A DNA stretch of 34,199 nucleotides from Rhodothermales bacterium (GTDB lineage Bacteria > Bacteroidota > Rhodothermia > Rhodothermales > JABDKH01), in the NCBI GenBank assembly GCA_013002345.1, contig JABDKH010000321.1, positions 1 to 34,199 of the forward strand. Direction: 5' to 3'. The notes below the pieces were generated by a model. That model did not search any database and was not told the DNA's origin. It worked only from the letters and a program-made list of their open reading frames with translations. The position numbers and the translations under genes are program-made. Positions 15,904 to 24,346 of this stretch are shown in pieces. Numbering within the stretch: the stretch's first letter is position 1; every line of letters starts with the position of its first letter.

Positions 15904-17889
15904 CTAGTATTTGATCAGCGTTCGGAGACCCGCGGCCAGTTTGATTCTCGCCGAGTAGACCTCCTTCTCCAGATTCGGCGAGAACGGGATGGGCGTGTCT
16001 TCCGCTCCGATGCGCATCGGAGGTGCATCCAGGTACTCGAACGCCGCTTCGGAGATACGCGAGGAAATCTCCCCACCAAATCCCCCCGTCAGCGGTGCCT
16101 CGTGGAGTATCAGCATTCTTCCCGTCTTCCGGACAGAATTGATCACAGCTTCCGCGTCCCACGGGATGAGTGTCCTAAGGTCAATTACCTCCACCTCAAC
16201 GCCCTGCGATGCCAGTTCAGCGGCCTCCTCGAGTGCCCAGTGTACTCCCAGGCCGTAGGTCACGACGGTGGCGTCGGTTCCTTGCCGTACGACGTGCGCC
16301 CGGCCCAGTTCGGTACCATAAAATCCATTCGGCACGGACCCTCTAACGGATCGATACAGGTGCTTGTGCTCGAAGAACAGCACGGGGTTGGGATCAAAGA
16401 TCGCAGAGATCAACAGCCCTTTTGCATCGGCGGGAGTCGACGGGATCACGACCTTCAATCCGGGGACGTGACAGAACCAGGCCTCGACGCATTGCGAATG
16501 GAATGGTCCCGCACCGATGTTGCCACCGTAGGGAGCGCGAATCGTCACGTTCAGCGCCTGTCCCCATCGGAAATGAGTTGTAGCCAGGTTGTTGACGATC
16601 TGATTGAACCCGCACGAAATGAAATCCGCGTACTGGATCTCAAGAACCGGCTTCAGGTCACGGATGGCCATCCCCATCGTGGCGCCGACGGCTCCGCTCT
16701 CAATAATCGGCGTATTGAGCACGCGTTCGTACCCGAACTGCTCCAGAAAGCCTGCCGTCACTTTGAACACCCCGCCATACTCGGCAATGTCCTGTCCCAG
16801 CATCACGACGTCGTCGTCAGACGCCATGGCTTCGCGAAGCCCGTTCGATACCGCGTCGATGAATCGCATTTCGGATGCAGACGAATTGCGTGGTCCCGGA
16901 ACGACCCTGCTGGCAGCGTACACGTCGGCACGTTCCGTCTCCGCGTCGCTGGTAACCAGCTCCTGGCTGAGCGCGAACTCGACAGCCTGATCGATACGAG
17001 ACTCCATCGTGCGTCGAAGAATTTCGATCTCATCTTCCGTGAGAATCCCCTCTGCCAGAACAAGAGATCGCAGTCGATCGACGGGATCCTTCTTGCTCCA
17101 GTCCTCTATCAACGAGGGCGGAACGTACTTCGTGCCCGACGCCTCTTCGTGACCCCTCATTCTGAACGTCTTCATCTCCAGCAGCGTCGGTCCGTTGCCC
17201 TCGCGAGCCCGATCTGCCGCACGGCGCACCGCATCACACACCGCGAGGATGTCGTTGCCATCCACGGATTCGCCCGCCATTCCGTATCCGGCGGCCGCTG
17301 CTGCGAGGTCGGCTACCGCCATCGCCTCGGCGGTGGGCGTGGAGAGACCGTAGCCGTTATTCTCGATGACGAACAGCACGGGAAGACTCCAGGCGGCCGC
17401 GAGGTTCAACGCTTCGTGAAAGTCTCCCTCGCGAGACGATCCCTCTCCGATGAAGCACGCTGCGACAAAGCCTTCCTTCCGATATTTGGATGCGACGCCC
17501 AGACCACAGGCCACCGGTACCATCGCACCAACGTGCGAGATCATTCCAATGATGCGCTTGTGCTGGAGACCAAAATGAAATGTGCGATCTCGGCCCTTGG
17601 TAAACCCGCCGTCGCGTCCCAACAGCTGGGCGAATAAACGACGTAACGGAACTTCCCTCGTCGTCCACACACCCAGATTTCGGTGCATCGGAAGGATGTA
17701 GTCGTCATCTCGGAGCGACATGGTCACTCCCACAGCAATGGCCTCCTGACCAAAGCCACTAAACCATTTCGAGATGCGGCCCTGCCGAATCATCCGCAGC
17801 ATCTTCTCCTCGATAAGACGCGGCAAGTAGAGCGACTCAAAGGTCGTCCTCAGATCGATATCGGTAGTCGTCCGACGCTCTGCCGTCAT
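15904..17889 (-). CDS. 2-oxoacid dehydrogenase E1 component, alpha and beta fused (branched-chain type likely)
   Basis: E1 uses thiamine diphosphate to decarboxylate a 2-oxoacid and pass the acyl group to lipoyl-E2. In the 661-residue chain, residues about 10-320 match the alpha subunit (GFGQEAIAVGV, HRNLGVWTTR, HVGAMVPVACGLGVA) with the thiamine motif from GEG (148-150) to NN (177-178). Residues about 337-661 match the beta subunit (VVMLGQDIAEYGGVFKVT, LNTPIIESGAVGATMGMA, FFEHKHLYR, LILHEAPLTGGFG). GEG rather than GDG, and the alpha sequence, lean toward the branched-chain type over pyruvate dehydrogenase; the substrate is not certain. No E2 or E3 gene is nearby. The start is the ATG at 17889. 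A long frame on the opposite strand is an artefact. Confidence 0.92.
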   Translation of the reverse strand: MTAERRTTTDIDLRTTFESLYLPRLIEEKMLRMIRQGRISKWFSGFGQEAIAVGVTMSLRDDDYILPMHRNLGVWTTREVPLRRLFAQLLGRDGGFTKGRDRTFHFGLQHKRIIGMISHVGAMVPVACGLGVASKYRKEGFVAACFIGEGSSREGDFHEALNLAAAWSLPVLFVIENNGYGLSTPTAEAMAVADLAAAAAGYGMAGESVDGNDILAVCDAVRRAADRAREGNGPTLLEMKTFRMRGHEEASGTKYVPPSLIEDWSKKDPVDRLRSLVLAEGILTEDEIEILRRTMESRIDQAVEFALSQELVTSDAETERADVYAASRVVPGPRNSSASEMRFIDAVSNGLREAMASDDDVVMLGQDIAEYGGVFKVTAGFLEQFGYERVLNTPIIESGAVGATMGMAIRDLKPVLEIQYADFISCGFNQIVNNLATTHFRWGQALNVTIRAPYGGNIGAGPFHSQCVEAWFCHVPGLKVVIPSTPADAKGLLISAIFDPNPVLFFEHKHLYRSVRGSVPNGFYGTELGRAHVVRQGTDATVVTYGLGVHWALEEAAELASQGVEVEVIDLRTLIPWDAEAVINSVRKTGRMLILHEAPLTGGFGGEISSRISEAAFEYLDAPPMRIGAEDTPIPFSPNLEKEVYSARIKLAAGLRTLIKY

Positions 17890-17935
17890 GCTTGCAGTTC
17901 TCGTGGTGTGGGATGGTGGAGTCGTGGGGATTCTG

Positions 17936-19390
17936 CTACCGGCCTTTCGCCGATAACGCAGTACGAATCGTCCTGAAGAGGATCTTCGAATCCATGCGAA
18001 GACTCATGTTTTCGATATAGAACAGGTCGTACTTCACCTTCTGTTGTACGTCGTCGAGCGTAGTATCGTACCGCCACTTGACCTGGGCCCAGCCGGTGAT
18101 GCCTGGCTTGACCCGGTGGCGACGATTATAGAGCGGTATTTCTTCCGCCAGACGCGAGACAAAGTATGGGCGCTCCGGACGTGGGCCTACGAGACTCATG
18201 TCCCCCTTCAACACGTTCCAGAACTGCGGCACCTCGTCGAGCCGAGTACGCCGCAGCCAACGTCCGAAAGGCGTGTATCGCGGGTCGTCTTCAACTGCCC
18301 ACACGGGACCGGTTGTCGCCTCAGCGTCCTTTAGCATCGTCCGGAACTTGTACATCGTGAATACCTTTCCGTCTCGTCCGACTCGTTCCTGACGATAAAT
18401 CGCCGGACCCGTTGATGCTACACGCAGGGCAACACCGATCAGAATCCAGAGCGGGAGCGCAACGACCAGGACCAACAACGACACAACGATATCGAGCAGT
18501 CGTTTGGTGCTTTCCTCCCACGCCGGCATGGGTTCGGGCAACACCTCGATCAGAGGCAGGCCGTACATGTGTTCCGTCCTCGCCATCCCGCCAACGACCG
18601 AATAGAAGTCGGGCACGAGCTTCAACCGGACCGGCTTGCCGTCACATACCCGAAGTACCTCCATCAGCGCGTCAAGGTCCTCCGATCCCAGCGCGATGAG
18701 GACATCCTGAATCCCGAGGTCATCGATCATGCGAGGCAATGCCGCTATGGCCTCCACTGACGATCGCGTGGCCGGCTTTAACAGGACATCCGTATCCAGA
18801 ACGCCCCCGCCTCCTCCGTCATGTCCGGAGTGTCCAGCTTCACCGTTCGCATCTCGATCCAGTCGCAGCGCGCCAAGAATGCTCAGACCGGCTTCCGGGT
18901 AGCGCGCGACTTCTTCGTACAGCGACTCGACGCGATCGCTCCATCCCACAATGAGAGCGTTATGAGTTCCATACCCGCGCAGCAGTAATGACTTCTGAAC
19001 GGATCGGACGATCACCCGGCCCAGCGCGATGCACACGAAGACTGAGAGCCAGTAGAAGAGAATGGCAAGTCGCGTCGATCCCGGAGCGAGTGCATCTATA
19101 TAGATCGCGAACACGAGAATGAGTATGCCAATCGACACCACCTTCAGCAGGGACACGAGCTCATCAAATCGGCTGTCGGCGTAGCGTTCCCGATAGAGAC
19201 CGAAGAAGGTGAAGATGAACAGCCAGAAGACGGTGAGAGTCAATCCCACAAGCGGCATGCCCGCCGGAAAAATTTCGGGCTCACCAAACCACTGCCAGTC
19301 GAACCGCACCGTGTAGTGCAGAACGTTGGCGACGTTCAGCGCAAGCGCGTCGACGATAACCAGTGCCGCTAGTTCAAGCTTCCGTGTCAC
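17936..19390 (-). CDS. Exopolysaccharide polyprenyl-phosphate sugar-1-phosphate transferase
   Basis: Enzymes of this family move a sugar-1-phosphate from a nucleotide sugar to undecaprenyl phosphate, the first step of building an exopolysaccharide or O-antigen repeat. The 484-residue product has about four to five N-terminal helices (to about 115), a CoA/NAD-binding-like middle domain, a further helix near 295-320, and the catalytic bacterial sugar transferase domain with IYRQERVGRDGKVFTMYKFR, TRLDEVPQFWNVLKGDMSLVG, PRPERPYF and KPGITGWAQVKW. A Gly/His-rich stretch near 195-215 is probably a loop. The start is a GTG at 19390. It is divergent from the Wzi-like gene. The sugar cannot be inferred. 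Confidence 0.92.
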   Translation of the reverse strand: MTRKLELAALVIVDALALNVANVLHYTVRFDWQWFGEPEIFPAGMPLVGLTLTVFWLFIFTFFGLYRERYADSRFDELVSLLKVVSIGILILVFAIYIDALAPGSTRLAILFYWLSVFVCIALGRVIVRSVQKSLLLRGYGTHNALIVGWSDRVESLYEEVARYPEAGLSILGALRLDRDANGEAGHSGHDGGGGGVLDTDVLLKPATRSSVEAIAALPRMIDDLGIQDVLIALGSEDLDALMEVLRVCDGKPVRLKLVPDFYSVVGGMARTEHMYGLPLIEVLPEPMPAWEESTKRLLDIVVSLLVLVVALPLWILIGVALRVASTGPAIYRQERVGRDGKVFTMYKFRTMLKDAEATTGPVWAVEDDPRYTPFGRWLRRTRLDEVPQFWNVLKGDMSLVGPRPERPYFVSRLAEEIPLYNRRHRVKPGITGWAQVKWRYDTTLDDVQQKVKYDLFYIENMSLRMDSKILFRTIRTALSAKGR

Positions 19391-19622
19391 GATAGACGAT
19401 CGACTGTGATCGCGAGGCAGACGATTCGAAAAGGCGTCAAACTTTGAAATGTATAAAAAATATCCCGATGGCAGATCGAGTCGGCGTGAACAGGGCTTCC
19501 CGGCACCCTTCCGTTCTGGCTTGCCCGCGACAGTTCACGGCGGCGGTAACGGGTACCCGTGAGGCGGCAACCCGATTCCGGAGGGTCCGACATATTCGCA
19601 TCCGCGCATCGCAGAGGCTAAT
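19391..19622. promoter_or_regulatory. Divergent region between the sugar transferase and Wzi-like genes
   Basis: This 232-base gap serves two surface-glycan genes. An AT-rich patch at about 19438-19465 containing TATAAA (19452-19457) stands out in GC-rich DNA and is the best promoter candidate. ACGGGTACCCGT (19549-19560) is a perfect 12-bp palindrome that could bind a dimeric regulator of the plus-strand gene. AGAGG (19613-19617) is a good ribosome site for the TTG at 19623. No gene or RNA is evident here. Confidence 0.4.
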
Positions 19623-21227
19623 TTGACCTCCGAATCAATGATATCTCGTCTCCACCGCATGAGAATTCGTCTACCAGCCACCATCTGGGTTGTCCTGCTG
19701 CTGCTGATAGCCGGGGACAGAAATGCCGCGGCCCAGGGCAACCGGGTTGTAACGATCGAGGACTGGCCAAACGCGTACATCGAGAGGTTGCAGCGGCGAG
19801 GCCATATGACCGACCTCAACCCGACTGACTTCCCGTACCGTGAACGTGAGATCGTACGATCGATGGCGAATGTGAATCGCGACGATCTGCCATCTCTGGA
19901 ACGTATCTGGTTTGATGCACTGGCAGAGCACTTCTCAAGATCGCTCCCCGGCGGTGAAGAAACCGTAGTCGGGGGTTCGTTCACCGGCCGACTTCGGGCG
20001 GCTGACGGGCGCCGCCTCGATCCGCTTCGTCCGATTGACAACGAAGCAAGAGCCTATCAGGCCGCGGTCATCCAGTTTTACGGCGAGAGCCGCCGGTGGA
20101 TCGCACATTTCGGTCTACGACATGACTGGTACTACGATCGTGACCCCGATGCGATCGACACGGCTAACAGGCTGTTCATCCGCAGTGAGGACGCCTACGT
20201 CGGGTACGGTGGCAAGCTCGTCTCGGCGTACGTCGGCCGATACCATTTCCACTGGGCCCCACTTGCGGACGACGCGCTCTTTATCAGTTCAAACCCGCGG
20301 AGTTTCGACGCAATAGACTTCCGAATCGGTGGCCGGAAAGTGTCGCTGCGGTCGATCTTCGGAGAGCTCGACAGCATCACGGCCGATGGCCGATACACGG
20401 GTGCTGCCGGAGCCGATTCCGTCCTGGTCGGAAGCGAGCGTCGACTCATTGTTGCGCACCGTATAGACTGGCGACCGTCAAGACACTTCCAGCTGACCGC
20501 ACTCGAGTCCACCATCTTCTCGGGTTCAAATACGTCTCTGTCCCCACGGCTGCTGAATCCGGCTCACGGATGGGGCTTCGAGTCGGACAACAGACCGAAG
20601 AACGACGAGAATAACGGCCTGCTCGGAGGTCTCGTCTGGATGAACTTCGATCGCCTGACCATTCACGGCCAGCTACTCATAGATGACGTTGATCTGCAGG
20701 GTACCACAGACGAACCCTGGTCGTATGCCCTGGCCGGATCCATCGTGTATGCAGGGATCGCGCAACGCGCCGACATCGGCTTCCGATTGACGCTCGTAGC
20801 TTCCCGCACGTTCAACGCCGACCAGGTCGAAGGACAGTACATCTACGTGAATCGTGGAATTGCGACGCAGTTCAGCGACTACGTGCATGGCCGTTTTTTC
20901 GGCGATATCTACCTCGACGATATCGTTCGCGGACTTTCCGTCTCCCCGCGCTTTGAGCTACTGCGTCAGGGCGAATTTGACATGCGTGATCCGTTTCCGG
21001 ATGACGAGCTGGGGTCCCTTCTTACCGGCACCATCGAGGACACGTATCGAGGCGCCGTGAGGGTGTACTATCAGCCCAGTCGGCGCTGGTGGGTCGGAGC
21101 CGATCTTGGTGTGAATCACGTCCGAAACGCGAAGCACATCGACGGCGCAGTTGACACGCGATTCTCGGGAATGCTGACCGTCGGCGCCAGAGTCTCTATC
21201 TCCAGCGGTATTGATCTCTGGAACTGA
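19623..21227 (+). CDS. Wzi-like capsule/exopolysaccharide assembly outer-membrane protein
   Basis: The 534-residue product has a signal peptide (hydrophobic core about 20-31, cleavage near AAAQG at 36-38) followed by sequence resembling the capsule assembly Wzi family: DLNPTDFPYREREI, a long series of alternating polar and hydrophobic strands with Tyr/Trp/Arg girdles, and a final aromatic-rich strand ending in DLWN. Wzi is an 18-strand outer-membrane barrel that helps attach capsule to the cell surface. A TTG at 19623 has AGAGG five bases upstream; ATGs at 19638 and 19659 are alternatives that keep the signal core. The gene diverges from the sugar transferase, which supports a role in surface polysaccharide. 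The family call is moderately sure. Confidence 0.72.
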   Translation: MTSESMISRLHRMRIRLPATIWVVLLLLIAGDRNAAAQGNRVVTIEDWPNAYIERLQRRGHMTDLNPTDFPYREREIVRSMANVNRDDLPSLERIWFDALAEHFSRSLPGGEETVVGGSFTGRLRAADGRRLDPLRPIDNEARAYQAAVIQFYGESRRWIAHFGLRHDWYYDRDPDAIDTANRLFIRSEDAYVGYGGKLVSAYVGRYHFHWAPLADDALFISSNPRSFDAIDFRIGGRKVSLRSIFGELDSITADGRYTGAAGADSVLVGSERRLIVAHRIDWRPSRHFQLTALESTIFSGSNTSLSPRLLNPAHGWGFESDNRPKNDENNGLLGGLVWMNFDRLTIHGQLLIDDVDLQGTTDEPWSYALAGSIVYAGIAQRADIGFRLTLVASRTFNADQVEGQYIYVNRGIATQFSDYVHGRFFGDIYLDDIVRGLSVSPRFELLRQGEFDMRDPFPDDELGSLLTGTIEDTYRGAVRVYYQPSRRWWVGADLGVNHVRNAKHIDGAVDTRFSGMLTVGARVSISSGIDLWN

Positions 21228-21239
21228 CCGCAGCGCGGG

Positions 21240-21992
21240 CTATTCGAGCACAAAGCGGAACGTCACCGTCCCTACCTGATTTTCCTGCGGAGCATTTGGC
21301 GGAAGCGGGTTGAAACGCCATGTGCTCAAGGTTTCCATGACAGATCGTTCGAGTGCCGGGTTCCCCTTGATAAGAGGGATTCGCTGAACCACGTGCCCTT
21401 GAGGATCTACCGTGATGCGAACTCGAATGACGGCATTGACCTGTTCGCTGTACGCCGGAATGGACGAACTAACGGGAATCCTGTTGAGCCCTTCGATTTG
21501 AAACGGAGCCGCCCTGCGTTCGTCGGTACCGGTGCCCTGCTCTCCTGCTGTTGCTGCTCCCGTTCCATCCGGCAGACCGGCACCCGTCTGCTGGTTCTGC
21601 TGGGAACGAGGGGTCGGACGCTGCACGACAGCGTCATCGGGATTCGTTTCTGTTCGGGGAGATATGGTCTCCGCATTAGACGAGGCAATGACCTCCTCAT
21701 CTTCCACACGTTGATCGGGCACGTCAGTCGGTCGCGCCTCATCGGGCGCCAATGACTCTGCCTGTTCTTCCGCCGGCGGAAGGTCTGCAGCCGGCACGTC
21801 CTGCTCCAGGTTCTCACGGGACCGCTGCACCGGCTGCCCGTCGGCGAACGGGCCGAAATCCACTTCGATGAACCCGATCGGCTGGGGTTCACTCGCGCCT
21901 GTCGTGATGAATGACAGGAGGACAACCAGCAGCGCGTGCGTCAACAGGCTCACACAGAATCCGACCCAATCATTCCGTCTTACGTTTCGCAT
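21240..21992 (-). CDS. TonB-like energy transducer protein
   Basis: TonB proteins carry energy from the ExbB/ExbD motor in the inner membrane to outer-membrane receptors. The 250-residue product has a short cytoplasmic start, one membrane helix (about 11-30), a long extended middle region rich in Pro, Glu, Gln, Asp and Thr (about 35-150) suited to span the periplasm, and a C-terminal TonB domain (about 165-250) reading VIRVRITVDPQGHVVQ and METLSTWRFNPLPPN. The start is the ATG at 21992, 25 bases after the GT2 stop in a tight porV-like/GT2/tonB run. No exbB or exbD gene is near. The partner receptor is unknown. Confidence 0.85.
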   Translation of the reverse strand: MRNVRRNDWVGFCVSLLTHALLVVLLSFITTGASEPQPIGFIEVDFGPFADGQPVQRSRENLEQDVPAADLPPAEEQAESLAPDEARPTDVPDQRVEDEEVIASSNAETISPRTETNPDDAVVQRPTPRSQQNQQTGAGLPDGTGAATAGEQGTGTDERRAAPFQIEGLNRIPVSSSIPAYSEQVNAVIRVRITVDPQGHVVQRIPLIKGNPALERSVMETLSTWRFNPLPPNAPQENQVGTVTFRFVLE

Positions 21993-22017
21993 GATTCGTG
22001 CGCCGGCAATCCCGGTG

Positions 22018-23043
22018 TCAGTTATTCGTTGCAGCGCCTTTTGCCTTGTCGGTCGCGGTCACCCGGTCGCGGGAAGGCGTACTGTCCGAGTTCCACTGGC
22101 GGCTGATAACGTAGCGTGGGCGGGCCTTCACTTCGTCGTACACGCGCGCCAGATAAGCCCCAACGATCCCGAGAAAGAAAAGTTGTAGTCCTCCAAAAAA
22201 GAAGGCCGTAAAAATCAGGCTCGCCCAGCCCGAAACAACCTCTGGCTTGAAGATCTTTGCCAGGATCGTCCAGATGATACCCAGCACGGAGAAAACCGAA
22301 ACCAGGAATCCCAGCCGCGCCGCGTATCGGAGCGGCTTGTCCGAGAATGCGACGATGCTGTTGAACGCAAGCTCGACCCGTTTTCGGAACGGATACTTGC
22401 TTCGTCCGACCACTCTGGCCGGTCGATCGTACTCGACGCCGGTCTGATTGAAGCCGAGCCACGAGACGAGTCCGCGCACGTAGGGTTGACGCTCTTCAAG
22501 ACGGGCGAACGCGTCGATGACCTCCCGCGACATCAGTCGGAAATCACCCACATCAACGGGGGTATCCGAATCCGCAAGTCGCTGAAAGATCCGATAGAAC
22601 GAGGCGGACAGCGTACGACCGAGCCACGAGTCCCCTTCTCGCCTCCTGCGTATTCCATAGACCACGTCGTAGCCCGACTGCCATCTGACGACCATTTCGT
22701 CAATCACTTCCAGCGGATCCTGAAGATCGGCATCAAGTACGACGGCAGCGTCGGCTGCCGTAGCGGCAAGTCCGGCAGTTATCGCCAGTTGGTGGCCGAA
22801 ATTCCGCGAGAATTGCACGAGCGTGTAGCCCGGCAGGTCGCGTGTGTGTTCGCGGACCAGGGTAGCGGTACGGTCGGTGCTGCCGTCATCGACCAGCACC
22901 ACCTCGGTCACAAAAGGTCTTCTCAATCGGAACGCTTCGACGGACGCGATCAACGTTGGTACGACCGCTTCTTCGTTGTAAAGCGGTATCACGAGCCCCA
23001 GCGAGCTTCGAAGACCTGAGTTTGGTGGGGCTGATGAGTCCAT
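22018..23043 (-). CDS. Family 2 glycosyltransferase with C-terminal membrane helices (GtrB/ArnC/DPM1 type)
   Basis: The 341-residue product has the GT2 fold: LVIPLYNEEAVVPTLI at the start, VVLVDDGSTDRT, VVLDADLQDP (the metal-binding Asp motif), DFRLMSRE and YVRGLVSWLGF. Two C-terminal helices (about 235-260 and 270-300) place it in the inner membrane. Members transfer a sugar to polyprenyl phosphate, giving a lipid-linked donor for surface glycans, lipid A or proteins. The ATG at 23043 is 27 bases after the stop of the porV-like gene, and tonB follows by 25 bases, so the three likely share a transcript. The sugar donor is unknown. Confidence 0.92.
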   Translation of the reverse strand: MDSSAPPNSGLRSSLGLVIPLYNEEAVVPTLIASVEAFRLRRPFVTEVVLVDDGSTDRTATLVREHTRDLPGYTLVQFSRNFGHQLAITAGLAATAADAAVVLDADLQDPLEVIDEMVVRWQSGYDVVYGIRRRREGDSWLGRTLSASFYRIFQRLADSDTPVDVGDFRLMSREVIDAFARLEERQPYVRGLVSWLGFNQTGVEYDRPARVVGRSKYPFRKRVELAFNSIVAFSDKPLRYAARLGFLVSVFSVLGIIWTILAKIFKPEVVSGWASLIFTAFFFGGLQLFFLGIVGAYLARVYDEVKARPRYVISRQWNSDSTPSRDRVTATDKAKGAATNN

Positions 23044-23070
23044 CGATAGACACGCCCTTCACCTGCGGCG

Positions 23071-24177
23071 TCAGTCTTCTTGTCCCTGTCGTCGGAGGCC
23101 GGGCTGCTCGAGCGTTAGCTTGATCGAGATGCGGTGTGAATACCCAAGATCGGAAACGAGGCCTGCAAAATCACCGAATCCATAATCGATAGCGACCTGG
23201 CGGAGCTGGATTCCTGTACCGACCGACGGTGTCATATCCAGGCCATATTGATCGGAATAGGCGATTCGGTTCAATCCAGCGCGAAACGACAGTACGTTTC
23301 GGTACGTGAACTCGGTACCGAGCCGCGGATGAAACGACACGTCGCCGAGGTTGATCACATTCGCCTGCTGGCCGTCGAATGCCAGGTCCAGGTCAAAACC
23401 CAGGGCTAGCTCATTCTCACCCAGCGGAAAAATGAAGCCCGAACCCAGACGGGCCACCGGAAGCACGAGCTCGGTTCCACCCTCGGGGAGTTCCTGTCCA
23501 AATACATCCTGAATATTCTGGAGAGAGCTCTGATTCACACTCCAGCTCTGAAGCATCGTCGACACATCCTGGATGTTTGCTCCAAACACATAGCGTCCGG
23601 TTCTGTACTTGACGCCGACGTCAAAGCTGTAGCCCCATGCGTCAGCGAAATCGCCGATGGTGCGACGGATCATCTTGCCGGTTACGCCTATCGAGAGGCG
23701 ATCGGTAAGGGCCCGGGCATAGCCGACGAAGAACGCGAAGTCGGCCGCCGAGAACGTCGTAAAAAAGCTTTCCGGATTCGGCTTCGGCTGGTCGCGCTCG
23801 GCATCCCAGGCATCGAGCGTGTTCTTGATGTCGTTCACTCCGCTACGGAAGAACGAGATGCCGACCGTGGATTGTGCATTGATCGGAAAGGCTGCGCTCC
23901 CGTAGTCGAACGAAACGACGCCGGCAAATCGCTCGGCGTGCATGTACGCAACTTCGGGGTACACCATATCTGCAAGGCCCGCGGGGTTCCAGTACCCGGA
24001 GCTCACGTCCCTCGTGAGGGCCACATGAGCCCCGCCCATGCCGAGCGCACGAGCTCCTACTCCCCCGGCGAGGAAGCCGGCTCCGTACTTGGCGACCTTC
24101 TGTCCGACCGCCGGCACGGCGACGAACACCGCGGTGAAGAGAATCAGTGAAAGCCTGATGTACGATCTACCGGTCAT
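23071..24177 (-). CDS. PorV/PorQ family outer-membrane protein
   Basis: The 368-residue product has a signal peptide (about 8-25, ending VPAVGQ) and the PorV/PorQ signature near the N-terminus: AGFLAGGVGARALGMGGAHV, then SSGYWNPAGLADM. The rest is a predicted outer-membrane barrel of alternating strands, like FadL-related proteins. In FCB bacteria PorV proteins act in type IX secretion and relatives are abundant with unknown roles. An upstream in-frame start at 24378 would overlap the divergent methyltransferase gene, so the ATG at 24177, which begins a normal signal peptide, is preferred. It heads the porV-like/GT2/tonB group. No other type IX secretion gene is in the window. Confidence 0.83.
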   Translation of the reverse strand: MTGRSYIRLSLILFTAVFVAVPAVGQKVAKYGAGFLAGGVGARALGMGGAHVALTRDVSSGYWNPAGLADMVYPEVAYMHAERFAGVVSFDYGSAAFPINAQSTVGISFFRSGVNDIKNTLDAWDAERDQPKPNPESFFTTFSAADFAFFVGYARALTDRLSIGVTGKMIRRTIGDFADAWGYSFDVGVKYRTGRYVFGANIQDVSTMLQSWSVNQSSLQNIQDVFGQELPEGGTELVLPVARLGSGFIFPLGENELALGFDLDLAFDGQQANVINLGDVSFHPRLGTEFTYRNVLSFRAGLNRIAYSDQYGLDMTPSVGTGIQLRQVAIDYGFGDFAGLVSDLGYSHRISIKLTLEQPGLRRQGQED

Positions 24178-24346
24178 TCGTGGTATCGGGTCACGCTTGT
24201 GGGGAAGAAGCGGCAGTTTCAGGTGAGCGATTCCAACCGGAAATGACAGGACCCGTTCCCTTTCCGTCAAAAGCGCACATATTATTACCCTCAACAGGGC
24301 GTACTCTGTAGTAACGAGAATCGACTGTTGACTGGCGTACTGAAGC
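24178..24346. promoter_or_regulatory. Divergent gap between PorV-like and RlmI-type genes
   Basis: This 169-base gap must hold the start signals for both genes. It contains an AT-rich patch (about 24277-24292, ACATATTATTA) suited to promoter melting. A TTGACT at 24327-24332 is too close to the methyltransferase ATG to be its -35 box. I see no clear operator or small RNA. Confidence 0.3.

Noticed and set aside
15808-17637. A 609-codon open frame on the plus strand opposite the fused E1 gene
   Set aside because: The minus strand encodes a clear, full-length E1 with family motifs across the whole stretch. The plus-strand product is Arg/His-rich with no domain, and long antisense frames are common over GC-rich coding DNA.
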